The notes under the pieces were generated by a model that was given only the letters and a program-made list of their open reading frames with translations, had not been told where the DNA came from and ran no database searches. DNA of 64,000 bases, from NCBI GenBank assembly GCA_944472155.2, contig OX235277.1, positions 35,908,804 through 35,972,803 of the forward strand, given 5' to 3'. The position numbers and the translations under genes were made by a program. Origin of the DNA: Trichobilharzia szidati. Lineage: Eukaryota; Platyhelminthes; Trematoda; Strigeidida; Schistosomatidae. Each line of letters opens with the position of its first letter. Position 1 is the first letter of the stretch. This document shows positions 53,444 to 62,001 of the stretch, one piece after another.

Positions 53444-53879
53444 AAACAATACCACTGTGGTGTGTGCTACTGATAAGATTTATGAGTAGTATATATATTA
53501 AAGAGAGACGTTCATCTGCATGAGAAGCATCAAACAGCAGGGAGACAGATTAAATGTCGGCGAAGGCGAATGATACAGCATTTCAGAGACACATGGGAGA
53601 CGTGAAAGGAACACAAAGAATCGAACACAATAAGAAGGAAGCTGATAAGTAGCACGACATGGAATATTTGTGTCAGTGGTGCGTTGAAGATGAGATGTAC
53701 ATAATTTGGCTATATAGAGATACCGAATAGTTTACAAAAATCTCTCAACTAAGTCTTTGGTCTTCGAACGCTACAAAATGAATAAGCAAAATGGTATATA
53801 TATAATATATATATGACGACAGTCAGCTGAGCAGAATCAGTAGGTAGGATTTTATTATTTCTTAAGATTTATGATTAGA

Positions 53880-54178
53880 GAAAGTTACTTTTTGCAGAAA
53901 ACAGATATTTTGATATGCTGGTTGTGTTCTCTGAGCTGAATTTTGATTCATAACCTAAGAACTTTTAATTGACCTCTTTCTAGACAAATCTTCAGCGCCA
54001 GCTTTAATATGAAATGGACTTATTTGGATGCCTTCTCCACGGATGACATAATGATATCTCCTGACAACCTTTGTTAAGAATGGTTATTATTATATTTCAT
54101 CTTTATTGATCGTACTTTTTAAGTTGAAATCTGAACATTTTTGTCATATGGCCTCTTACTTATTGGTTGGTAAGTCGA
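53880..54178 (-). mobile_element. PLE-D 3' terminal region, diverged
   Basis: The plus strand shares TGTTCTCTGAGCTG, AAATCTTCAGCGC, AATGG/TTT and CTCCTG-CAACC blocks with 61.74-61.9 kb in the same order. Non-coding. Confidence 0.55.
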
Positions 54179-54229
54179 CGAAGTTCAACAACAGCGTCCC
54201 AGGAGCTTGAACGCTCCAGTGACCTTGAA
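54179..54229 (+). repeat. Inverted repeat, left copy
   Basis: It matches the reverse complement of 54888-54937 (CGAAGTTCAACAACAGCGTC against CAAAGTTCAACAATAGCGTC, then CAGGAG...GAACGC...AGTGACCTT). Confidence 0.7.
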
Positions 54230-54349
54230 CATATGCTAGTCGTTGGCTAACGGCATCTGCCACTATCATAGCTGAAATATCAACGCTATTCACCAACTTA
54301 GGAGCTGATTTCACCCAGATCACAATTTTAAGTACTGTTTGGACAATGT

Positions 54350-54536
54350 GTTAGTAGCTCGTTAGGGTTAGGATTAGGGTTAAGGAAAGCATTGAGGTTA
54401 GGGTTAGGATCAGGGTTATAATAAGCATTAGGGTTAGAATTACAGTTTGAATAAGGGTTATGATAAGGGTTAGGATTAAGGTTAGGTTTAGTGTTAGAGT
54501 CAGGATTAGGCTTAGGGTTACGATTAGGGATAAATT
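54350..54536 (+). repeat. Degenerate interstitial telomere-like array (TTAGGG-type)
   Basis: Dense TTAGGG, TTAGGA and TTAAGG units with short interruptions (for example GTTAGGGTTAGGATTAGGG near 54361). TTAGGG is the telomere repeat of flatworms and most animals. The minus-strand frame rich in Asn-Pro repeats here is just translation of the array. Confidence 0.8.
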
Positions 54537-54887
54537 TATAGTTGATGTTATTTATTTTAATTTTTTTATTATCCACGTTTTCCTGGAAATTAGTCGTCTA
54601 TCCTCTTGCTGGAAACCATAACTATTCAACCGAGGGCTTTTTGGAAGACTGCAAGCAGGAAGAGAGGGAGATAAACGATTCACAAAAGCAGTTTATCTGT
54701 AGTCATCTCGGTGAATACATGTACAGAAGCTAGTCTAACTTAGCAGCTAATACTCCTCATTACAACTAGGAAGTATTTTTAAGCCATATCAGAGAAAGAT
54801 AACCTGTTTAATGGGTTTTGAAGCATGTTCTTGTCAATATACATCATTTTTTAAACAGACATTCCTCATTTTTATGATTGGTCAGCT
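54537..54887. other. Unassigned stretch
   Basis: No recognised feature between the telomere-like array and the inverted-repeat copy. Confidence 0.3.
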
Positions 54888-55330
54888 GAAGGTCACTCGT
54901 GCGTTCGCACTCCTGTGACGCTATTGTTGAACTTTGCCGGTAAGTCTATTGCATAGTAATTTGGTTGATTTGTCTGAGTACTGGGCTTGTAGAAGTTCTC
55001 TGGCATATATCTGTGTTTCTACGGTTTAAAATTTCCACAAATTCTTGTCCATAATTGTCGACATACATACTGATATGAAAGAATGCACATCGTTTCTTTT
55101 CACAGCTGGTTTATACTCTTGGACTCGTAGTTGAAGGGGATTTCTACTTTGACAAGTTTAGTGCGCTTTTACGGTATCCATTTTTATTGAACCGACATCC
55201 TGAGGACTGCAGTGTAGCGATCGAATTTACTTATTATGCAAAATGTTCATCCACAATTTCTTTTGTTTGCTGTTAGGATTACTCCTGTTGTAGTTGAGTA
55301 TTTCGCCTATGTAGGTTCATGCTCTACGCC
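54888..55330 (-). pseudogene. PLE-D GIY-YIG fragment
   Basis: The minus strand reads PLQLRVQEYKPAVKRNDVHS and FISVCMSTIMDKNLW, which align with the PLE-D ORF at 62.1 kb (PLRIRIQEHKSAVKRHDIYS). The EH of the active site has become EY. Upstream, 55240-55330 resembles the THTDQILNY-like RT tail region at 62.6 kb. No open frame. Confidence 0.7.
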
Positions 55331-55359
55331 AAACGCAGGCCTGGGCGTACAGCACTGAT

Positions 55360-55530
55360 TATTATCTAGTGTCCAGTCAAAGTACCTAATACACTCCTTC
55401 AGGAAGTCAATCGCCAAGACGAACAGCTCATATGTGACATCTCTGACAGGAGCGCTGTGTAACACAGGTGAGAATATCACAAGAGGCATGAGCTCCTTCA
55501 AGAATACAGAGATGCCTTGCTGCCCAGGGT
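55360..55530 (+). repeat. SINE-B copy (5' half)
   Basis: ATCTAGTGTCCAGTCAAAG, CACTCCTTCAGGAAGTCAATCG, the head region GACGAACAGCTCATATGTGAC, a lost B box, then GGCATGAGCTCCTTCAAG. It ends before the hammerhead. Confidence 0.6.
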
Positions 55531-55596
55531 TTATAAAGACTGCCTCTTACCATCTTATAATATATATATCATTTATATAGGGCAATAATAATCATC

Positions 55597-55760
55597 TGAA
55601 TAAAATTCTGTAATTTTCTATAGTTTGGTTTGTGAGGATTAGTTATGTTTTACGAATTGATCACGGACTGATATCAGTAAGAGAACCATTGAAAACCAGG
55701 GAGTACTGGACAGCTGCTGTTTCATCCTAGTTTGGGAATCATCGCCATAACATTATGAGA
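55597..55760 (-). repeat. SINE-A 3' part, inverted partner
   Basis: The reverse complement starts at the hammerhead (GCGATGA, TTCC...GGAT, GAAACAGCAGCTGTCCAGTA) and ends with a long tail to 55597. Its tail (55612-55648) is perfectly complementary to 55785-55821 for about 37 bases, so it folds back on the next segment. Confidence 0.7.
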
Positions 55761-55769
55761 AGTGAGCAT

Positions 55770-56170
55770 AACATTGACATAACTAATCCTCACAAACCAA
55801 ACTATAGAAAATTATTCTGATGCTCGCTAGTGACTTGCTACAGGTTGGAGCTTCCTGGAGTTCTAGTGAGAAGTCGTGACCAGTGAGGTCCAATTAGAAG
55901 TCACGTGTGTGGATGGATGTCCCACCAACGACAATAGTTGGGGTCGCGCTAAAATCACGAATTGGTAGAAGTTAGAATTCATGAGCCATTGAATCGGGTC
56001 CCAGTGGCTGAATGGTATACGAGCTTGCCTTGTAACCGGAAGGTCCTGGGTTTGAATCCCAGTTGGTGCGTACTGCCGATGATTCCCAAAACTAGGATGA
56101 AACAGCAGCTGTCCAGTACTCCCTGGTTTTCAATGGTTCTCTAACTGATATCAGTCCGTGATCAACTCGT
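55770..56170 (+). repeat. SINE-A tail plus full-length SINE-A copy
   Basis: 55770-55825 is a plus-strand tail complementary to the previous copy. From 55826 a full unit runs: upstream module AGTGAGAAGTCGTGACCAGT, AGAAGTTAGAATTCATGAGC, head TCCCAGTGGCTGAATGGTAT, B box GGGTTTGAATCCC (about 56048), hammerhead, and TTCTCTAACTGATATCAGTC. Confidence 0.8.
56070..56119 (+). ncRNA. SINE-A hammerhead-type fold, variant 1b
   Basis: Stem I is GTACTG (56070-56075) with CAGTAC (56114-56119). The core CCGATGA (56076-56082) differs from CUGANGA only at U4. Stem II is TTCC/GGAT (one mismatch at its base), then GAAA (56099-56102). Stem III is ACAG/CTGT with a CAG loop, and cleavage is predicted after C56113. 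Confidence 0.6.
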
Positions 56171-56622
56171 AAAATTTTGTAAGCCTGAATTGATTTTTTG
56201 TTTTTGAAGACTTATCTGTAGAGAAATTTTTTTCACAGAATATATATTGATTTCAGAGTAGTCCAGCCATCCATCTCGTCGTGTAGAATTTTCGAATATA
56301 TGAGAAATCAGATTCCATTTTTGTATCTATCTGTGAATGATGTCATTGTTTTCAGATGTGTGAGACCTAGAGTAGATTTTATCTAGAGTCATCTAGAGTA
56401 CACCTAACTACCCATCAATCCGTCTATCCATCCACCCCACCCTCTCAAACAAACACGCATACACAAACAAGCAAACATGCAGATGACTTTGCAGTCATGA
56501 AAAAGGGAGTGAATTAGGCGTCCAGCACAATTAGATGATAAAACTGTAAAAATAAAAAAAAGAAGCAACACCACTCCTTTAATTGGCTGACTGATTTTGT
56601 TCTACTAATAAAACCAACAAAA
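56171..56622. other. Unassigned stretch
   Basis: AT-rich. No recognised feature. Confidence 0.3.
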
Positions 56623-56632
56623 TCAGATTACT

Positions 56633-57108
56633 TATTATTATTATTGTATCCTTTAATTCCTAGAGGAACGTAGGGCTTCAGCCGTGCGTCTCCACTCAGT
56701 TCGGTTCTCTGCTAGAGTCTTCACCTGGCTCCATGTCTACCCACACGTTTCCATCTCCTCTTCACACGACCTCCTCCAAGTCACCCTTGCACTGACGACC
56801 AACTCGCTGCTTCCCTTTCGGGTTCCACTGGAGCGATGGCTTGTCTAGTGATGTCACTTGATGGTTTCTTCAGAGTATGGCCAATCCATCTGCATTTCTT
56901 CCTACCTGTTTGTTGCACAATCGGTTCCTGGTTGGTTTGCTCCCAGAGATCTCTGTTGCTGATCTTTTCTGGTGATCTGATTTTGGGTATTGAGCGAGGA
57001 CAGCTGTCGATGAAATTTTGTAGTTTGTTTGAGGTGCCCTTCATGACACGCAGTGCAAGTCTCTGATCCGTATAGTAGCACTGACTGACTTCACATTGGA
57101 GTTGAAAG
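56633..57108 (-). mobile_element. 5'-truncated RTE insertion with exact 10-bp target-site duplication
   Basis: TCAGATTACT at 56623-56632 and 57109-57118. The insert is 476 bases, with a TAATAATAATAA-type 3' tail at its left end. The minus strand encodes MKGTSNKLQNFIDSCPRSI, KIRSPEKISNRDLWEQTNQE, CRWIGHTLKKPSSDITRQAI in one 87-codon frame (56781-57044). This is the conserved region after the RTE reverse transcriptase. It has no catalytic domain. Confidence 0.9.
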
Positions 57109-57129
57109 TCAGATTACTGCTATAACCTT

Positions 57130-57605
57130 AAACCCCCATATTCGATCCTTAGTCGGGTCGTGGGAGTGAACAACTTGTGAATCTTAAACCAGGACTAAAC
57201 AACTATTCAGTTTTCTCCACTGGTTTCCAAGGATCTCTTCAACTAGTTCGTCATAATCTGAGTGTCTGTATTCAGCTCACTGGTGACCACTGGACGGATG
57301 TCCTGAAGTGGCACTGAGAAGTCATGACCAGAAGGACCCACCATTTCTAAGTAAAGTGGGTGCTCATAGAAAGGCACTGGTTGACGGTAGAGCTATATCA
57401 AGGAATGACAAAGTTAGAATTCAAGGGTGACTCAATTCCGGTCCAAGTGAACGAATAGTCAGCAAGTTTGACTTCATAACCTGGAGATCCCGGGATCGAT
57501 CTCCGACGAGGTCGTGGATTCTCACCACTGAAGAGTCTCAAACTGGAACGAAACGGGTGACCCGTCCCCCTAGATTTTCAATAATCTCTCTAACTGATGT
57601 TAATC
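57130..57605 (+). repeat. SINE-A2: 3' fragment followed by a full copy
   Basis: 57130-57270 is a partial copy (ACCAGGACTAAACAACTATTC, then TCTCTTCAACTAGTTCG). From 57270 a complete A2 unit has the upstream module (GAGAAGTCATGACCAGAAGG), AAAGTTAGAATTCAAGGG, a decayed B box (GGGATCGATCTCC), the hammerhead and AATCTCTCTAACTGATG. Tandem head-to-tail arrangement. Confidence 0.65.
57528..57566 (+). ncRNA. SINE-A2 hammerhead with consensus core
   Basis: CTGAAGA (57528-57534) fits CUGANGA exactly. Stem II is GTCT...GGAAC (57535-57549), partly paired, then GAAA (57550-57553). Stem III is ACGGG/CCCGT with a TGA loop, five pairs. Cleavage is predicted after C57566. No good stem I is visible, so activity as a monomer is doubtful. 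Confidence 0.55.
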
Positions 57606-58334
57606 ATAATAACGGTTTTTTCACTATAGTCATTTTATAACAGATTTTAAAAGGTATTGACAATTATATGGACGAAGTAACACACAAACACACACCAATA
57701 GATAATGCAATACACAATGATTCTCCGGATGTATCCAGAAAGCGGAAAACAACACACACAAGAAGAAGAAGAATGAAGAGGATGGGGAATAGCAGAACGG
57801 AGTCAAACAAAAGAAAAACAGTAACTGACAAAACAAATTAAAATAAAAAGGGAACTTAATGACAGTAAGTAAATTAAACGTGGACAAATGCTTTCAGAAA
57901 GAATGAAGAACATAAGAGTAAACAAGTATATATATATATGCATGTGCACATCCTGATGATGGCTTATGACGTTTCATCATGGTCTATCAATCCCCTGTGT
58001 ATACATATATGCACATGCGCACGCACACACACAAATACTCGAAGGGAATTCGGAATTTATTTTTAAAATCAAATGTATTACTCAACACAGGTAATATATA
58101 TATATATACATAATAAACATAGTGAAACATATAATTACAGCTAAAGGAGAATGCAAAGTCAACTCCCTTGTTATTTCTACTATGATTCCTGTTATTGTGA
58201 AGTATTCCCAACCTGGGGTTACAGAATATCAGCTCATACAGATCGAAAAATAGTTAATTACAACAACAACAGCAACTACGAAACCAGGGAGTTTGTTATT
58301 GGTTATGCTAGTGTGGGAATCATATTCAACGATC
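57606..58334. other. Unassigned with microsatellites
   Basis: TA/CA-rich tracts at 57926-57950, 58003-58035 and 58092-58112. No gene recognised. Confidence 0.35.
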
Positions 58335-58825
58335 TATAGAAGAAAGCGAACAGGCTGACAGAGAATATAGAACTTCAGGTGAATGTAGAGAACACAGACT
58401 TGATGAAAATGCGCAACCACCATCACCGACGACGACAACAACAAGTAGCAGTCATTACCAACGGGAAAAACCTGAAAAAACACCTCTTCCATTTACCCAG
58501 CTGGGCAGGATCGTTTCAATTACAGATGGAGGTACGGATGAGGATTTCAAAACAGTCAGGAACGGAAACGCCAGTTGGATGTTCATTAGTCTGTAGTCAG
58601 TGTGGAAATCTGTTACCTTAAGCATAAGGAAAAAGACTGAGATTTCCAGCATTAATACCAAGTCAGTCAGTTCTTCTTTATAACTGAAAGACATGTTACC
58701 CTCCTCATTGAAAGCATTTCCAACATCCAGATCCAGACTTTTATCAACAGATCCTGAAAATCAGATGGCCTACTGGAACTTTGACTGGTAGTAAAGCGAA
58801 CAACAACCTATCACACAACATGAAT
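58335..58825 (+). pseudogene. RTE reverse transcriptase C-terminal fragment
   Basis: Shifting frames give KKANRLTENIELQVNVENT, DLMKMRNHHHR, ITNGKNLKKHLFHLPSWAG (for the YLGSIVS segment), then TTTCCAGCATTAATACCAAG (for the RIFNTNVKS block) and QTFINRS-like. It stops near 58825. Confidence 0.65.
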
Positions 58826-58866
58826 GTAGAATTATGTAGAGCTGTCTCAGGTTTTGAAAATGTAAA

Positions 58867-59391
58867 ATGAAAAATGTGAAACAAATCACAGTGGAAAAAA
58901 AGCCTATCTACTTTCAGCTTGATTATAAAGGTGAAAACATTACAGCGATGATCAACAGAAGGCTAAGTACATCACTAGCTATAGCCTATCCTGCAGCCAA
59001 GCTCGTTCCCGTCTATCAAACAACTTGCTCTTTGGTGCAATCAAAAATCGATAGATATCCCTCTAATGTGAACTCCAAATGCATATACAAATTTACATGC
59101 ATCTGCAGGAGCAGTTACATTGGAAGGACAGAAAGAAGGGCATATCTACGATTTTCTGAACATGTACCAAAAAGCTTACGTCTAAAGGGAACAAATTCTT
59201 CAAACAGTGCCATCGCCAGGCATCTCCTCGACACGGGTCATGAGGTGGAAATCGAGAAATCCTTTAAAGTTATCAATAGACAAAGGAGCTCCATTCTCCT
59301 CAAGTTTGCCGAAGCAATTTCTATCAAACGCTTCAAACCAGATTTATGTGTTCAGAAAGAAGCAGTTATTAGTCTTTCCTTGCCATGGTAA
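58867..59391 (+). CDS. PLE-A linker plus GIY-YIG endonuclease (uninterrupted ORF)
   Basis: 174 codons with an ATG. In a full element this frame continues from the reverse transcriptase. Residues: NVKQITVEKKPIYFQLDYKG (linker), NRRLSTSLA, SKIDRYPSNVNSK, then CIYKFTCICRSSYIGRTER with IYK at 73-75, C78/C80 and YIG at 84-86, RFSEH with Glu98/His99, HLLDTGHEVE, KFAEAISIKRFKP, LCVQKE, and the family end SLSLPW. All recognisable GIY-YIG catalytic positions are kept and there is no stop, which makes this the best preserved protein domain in the window. Lacking RT, it cannot transpose alone. Confidence 0.85.
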   Translation: MKNVKQITVEKKPIYFQLDYKGENITAMINRRLSTSLAIAYPAAKLVPVYQTTCSLVQSKIDRYPSNVNSKCIYKFTCICRSSYIGRTERRAYLRFSEHVPKSLRLKGTNSSNSAIARHLLDTGHEVEIEKSFKVINRQRSSILLKFAEAISIKRFKPDLCVQKEAVISLSLPW

Positions 59392-59825
59392 CTGGATGTC
59401 TTTATTCTCTAATCTGATTACGTAATTGAACGTAATTAATTAAACCAATTCCCATTAAATCCTGATTACGTAATCTTTGTCTTCAACCTCACCCCTCCTC
59501 TTTTTTTATTTTTATTTTTAAAATCTGTAATATTGCTTGTCTCTTGTTTCTATGACGTGATTTGAACTCAGTACATCGTTACCAAATTTATTAGTTACTC
59601 ATCATCTTACTCACCTCTCGTCTTTATTACGTAACTCCCTTACCATTGTATGCATACATCTATTTTGTTTAAACTTGAACTGCCTGTGAAAAAAACTATA
59701 TAAGCGCAGTTTTCTGAGCACTGTTCACTTACTGTGGAACCTTCTGTCAACTGACAACATGTAAAATTTGCAAGTATGTAAAAAACTTTTCTGTACGTAA
59801 ACCTCACAATTTATTTAGGCTGTAA

Positions 59826-59875
59826 GCAGCAGATGAGAAGCCGACGAAATAAATGATGGTACCATATTATTCTGC
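59826..59875 (+). ncRNA. PLE-A hammerhead with one core change
   Basis: Stem I is GCAG (59826-59829) with CTGC (59872-59875). The core CAGATGA (59830-59836) has A for U4, then a short stem II and GAAA (59846-59849). Stem III is ATAA/TTAT plus TGGT/ACCA, with cleavage predicted after T59871. Confidence 0.65.
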
Positions 59876-59934
59876 ACAAACCGCTGTTGTTCTTGCTTTA
59901 TTTAAATTCATCAAGGGGAATAAATGCAAGAAAT

Positions 59935-60145
59935 GTCTCAGGTTTGACAGCGGAATGATATCAGTTAGAGAACCACCAAAACCACGGAGTACTGGACACC
60001 TGTTTCGTCCCAGCTTGGGATTCACGGGCAGCACGCACCCATCGGGGTTCAAACCCAGGGCCTTCCGGTCACAAGTCAAGCTCGTAGACCATTCAGACAC
60101 TTGGACCCAACACACACAGTGGCCCATGAATTCTTGCTTGTAGTG
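59935..60145 (-). repeat. SINE-A copy
   Basis: The plus strand reads GATATCAGTTAGAGAACCAC, GAGTACTGGACACCTGTTTC, GTCCCAGCTTGGGATTC, GGGGTTCAAACCCAGGGCC (B box reversed) and AGACCATTCAGACACTTGG. The hammerhead core is decayed. Confidence 0.75.
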
Positions 60146-60229
60146 AAGAAACTTATCTTTTCGACGAAGTAATCAACTAGGCTGTACAATCGTGTATATA
60201 TGGTAGATGGGTGAGAAATTTCTAGGAAT

Positions 60230-60725
60230 AGTTCCGGTAGAGGGCCAAATTAACAGAATTACAAACAGAGGTTACAATAAACAGGAAGATCGGATAAAAG
60301 CATGATAGGATAATAGTTACTCAGAAAACTGACTTTTTGAGCAGTTAGGGATTAAAAACTTAAAAACAAAACAGACAGAGAGTTTGGATAAGAAACGTAA
60401 TGGGATAATCGTTATCGAGAGAAACGACTGTTTGTAGTAGCCTTGGTAAAGACAATGGTTGGACGTGTTTCTTTGGGATAGCGTAGGCTTGAACTTTTGG
60501 ATGGCTAGTGTCTCAACTATGCTCAAACACCTCGATATCATCACCTTTTTAGAGGTTTGATCGGATCTTGTATAGCATTGTAAAGGACTTTCCAAATGGA
60601 GCTAAATGTCCTGAGTTCACCAGTTGTTCTGTTGCCGAGCTAATATACACATCTACTTTCTCCCTTTGCTAGCCAAGCAAGGTAGTGTCCTCCAAAGCGT
60701 TTTAATAGCTCACCCTATGTTGTTT
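60230..60725 (-). pseudogene. PLE-B GIY-YIG C-terminal fragment
   Basis: Minus strand: an LWRTLPCLA-like block (for EHYPAWL), a RTTGELRTFSSIWK stretch (for HLVNTGH), KVLYNAIQDPIKPLKR, SIVETLAIQKFKPT (for AEALAI...PELC), QRNTSNHCLYQGYY, then the non-coding 3' part. YIG is absent and several frames are needed. Confidence 0.65.
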
Positions 60726-61044
60726 AGAAAAACAACCAAACCTTGGAAATTAAGTTGTCCAGCTCAGAAAACACAATTTCACCAATAATACGGCTTTGTT
60801 ATAAATTATTTAAATTAATCCCAGGAAGTTCGTAACACCTACAGTGAATTGTTGAAAGCTAATTAAATATGTGCGTGAGTTCATGTAGCGATAACTTGAT
60901 AATAATTACATCATTAAAACAACAAAAAATGAAAAAGAGTTTAGGCATTTCGATGAATGGAAATTCTGGTACACCAGTGATTCAAGCAGGCCTCCATATC
61001 ACCCCCCTGAGCTACAAATACATACCTACAAACATATATATATA
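60726..61044. other. Unassigned; (TA)n at 61019-61037
   Basis: AT-rich. No recognised gene. Confidence 0.3.
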
Positions 61045-61320
61045 TATACTCGCCGAAGACATTGGCTAGAGGTCGCGCTATGTTGTGAATTAGCAGAAGT
61101 TGGAATTCATGGACTGGCCAATGGATCGGGTCCCAGTGGCTTAATGGTTTAAGAGCTCGCTCACATTTTAACCAGAAGGTCCCGGTAATGATGAAGAGTC
61201 CTAAACTAGGACGAAACGGCTGTGCAGTGTTCTCAGATCCTCCAGTGGTCCTTTAACGGATGTCAGCTAATGATGAAATCTTGTAACTAGCCAATCAAAA
61301 CCCTACAAGACAATACTTGA
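61045..61320 (+). repeat. SINE-A copy lacking its B box
   Basis: AGAAGTTGGAATTCATGGAC, head TCCCAGTGGCTTAATGGTT, then AAGGTCCCGGTAATGATGAAG: about 25 bases spanning the B box and stem I 5' strand are deleted. The rest (GTCC/GGAC stem, GAAACGG, the CCTACAAGACAATACTTG tail) is retained. (TA)n tracts lie on both sides. Confidence 0.7.
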
Positions 61321-61342
61321 TATATATATATATATATATATG
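61321..61342. repeat. (TA)n microsatellite
   Basis: Uninterrupted TA dinucleotides immediately after the SINE-A tail. Confidence 0.85.
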
Positions 61343-61739
61343 GTCAGTATACAACTACTTATATGTTGTTTATAAGTAGTTTATTTTGCGTAAAAATATT
61401 TCTACAAAAGACCACCCAGTATAACTGTTGGCTTTAACACATTCAGCCCTTTTTCCGCTACTTTGTTTCTACGAAGAAAGAATAAAAGGGTTTGTTAACT
61501 TTACCGACAAAAGAATCGCAGTTCTATGGAACTATTTTTAACTTAATCTATACACTTATTGGCATAGTCAATGAATGACGTAATATTATTACGTATAGTG
61601 TAAAAATTTTACAGGACAATAAATAGGTAACTAAGACGATAGATAGCAAACGAATTTCGCTGGTTGTTAGTTAAAAACGCAATGAATGTTAACAGTTTAC
61701 AGTTGTCCATACGCCTTGGAAAAATATTTTGTCTTTTGC
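61343..61739. other. Unassigned; possibly beyond the PLE-D end
   Basis: No recognised feature. Confidence 0.3.
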
Positions 61740-61781
61740 AATTAATAGTGTTCTCTGAGCTGGTTGGTTTGGTTGCGGGGC

Positions 61782-61811
61782 TTTCGTCGTCCTTCTGGAC
61801 AACATCTTCAG
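61782..61811 (-). ncRNA. Hammerhead-like hairpin at the PLE-D end
   Basis: The minus strand reads CTGAAGA (61805-61811), an extra T, a seven-pair stem GTTGTCC/GGACGAC with an AGAA loop, then GAAA (61782-61785). It fits CUGANGA-stem-GAAA except for the extra base, and no stem III is visible. It may be structural rather than catalytic. Confidence 0.35.
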
Positions 61812-62001
61812 CGCAATATTTAGCATAAAGTGAAATGATTTAAATTTCTTCATGAGTGATATAATCGCGTCTCCTGGTAACCATCTTTACATGTGTATTG
61901 ATCATTTTTTATTGACTTGGATTTTAAACTTTCTGGTCACCTGATTTACTTTTTATTAGTTGGTATATTTCGTCTATATTAACGTGTTTATTAATTGCAT
62001 T

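Larger units (their letters stand above)
51612..53748 (+). repeat. Right arm of the large inverted repeat
   Basis: It is complementary to 48886-49838. It contains the PLE-B 3' terminus (to about 51975, with hairpin GTGAAGAG/CTCTTCA near 51943-51960) and a degraded SINE-C-like stretch (52020-52190, GGGTTCAAATGG at 52078). The CR1 insertion at 52192-53443 is absent from the left arm. Confidence 0.8.
58826..59900 (+). mobile_element. 5'-truncated PLE-A with intact GIY-YIG ORF and hammerhead
   Basis: Linker plus GIY-YIG ORF (58867-59391), an AT-rich 3' untranslated region, a TATATAAG TATA-box-like site (about 59697-59704) and a hammerhead (59826-59875), then CTGTTGTTCTTGCTTTATTT as in the 16.7 and 18.2 kb ends. 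The reverse transcriptase is missing. Confidence 0.8.

Noticed and set aside
54328..54576. Minus-strand 82-codon Asn/Pro-rich ORF
   Set aside because: It is a translation of the TTAGGG-type array.
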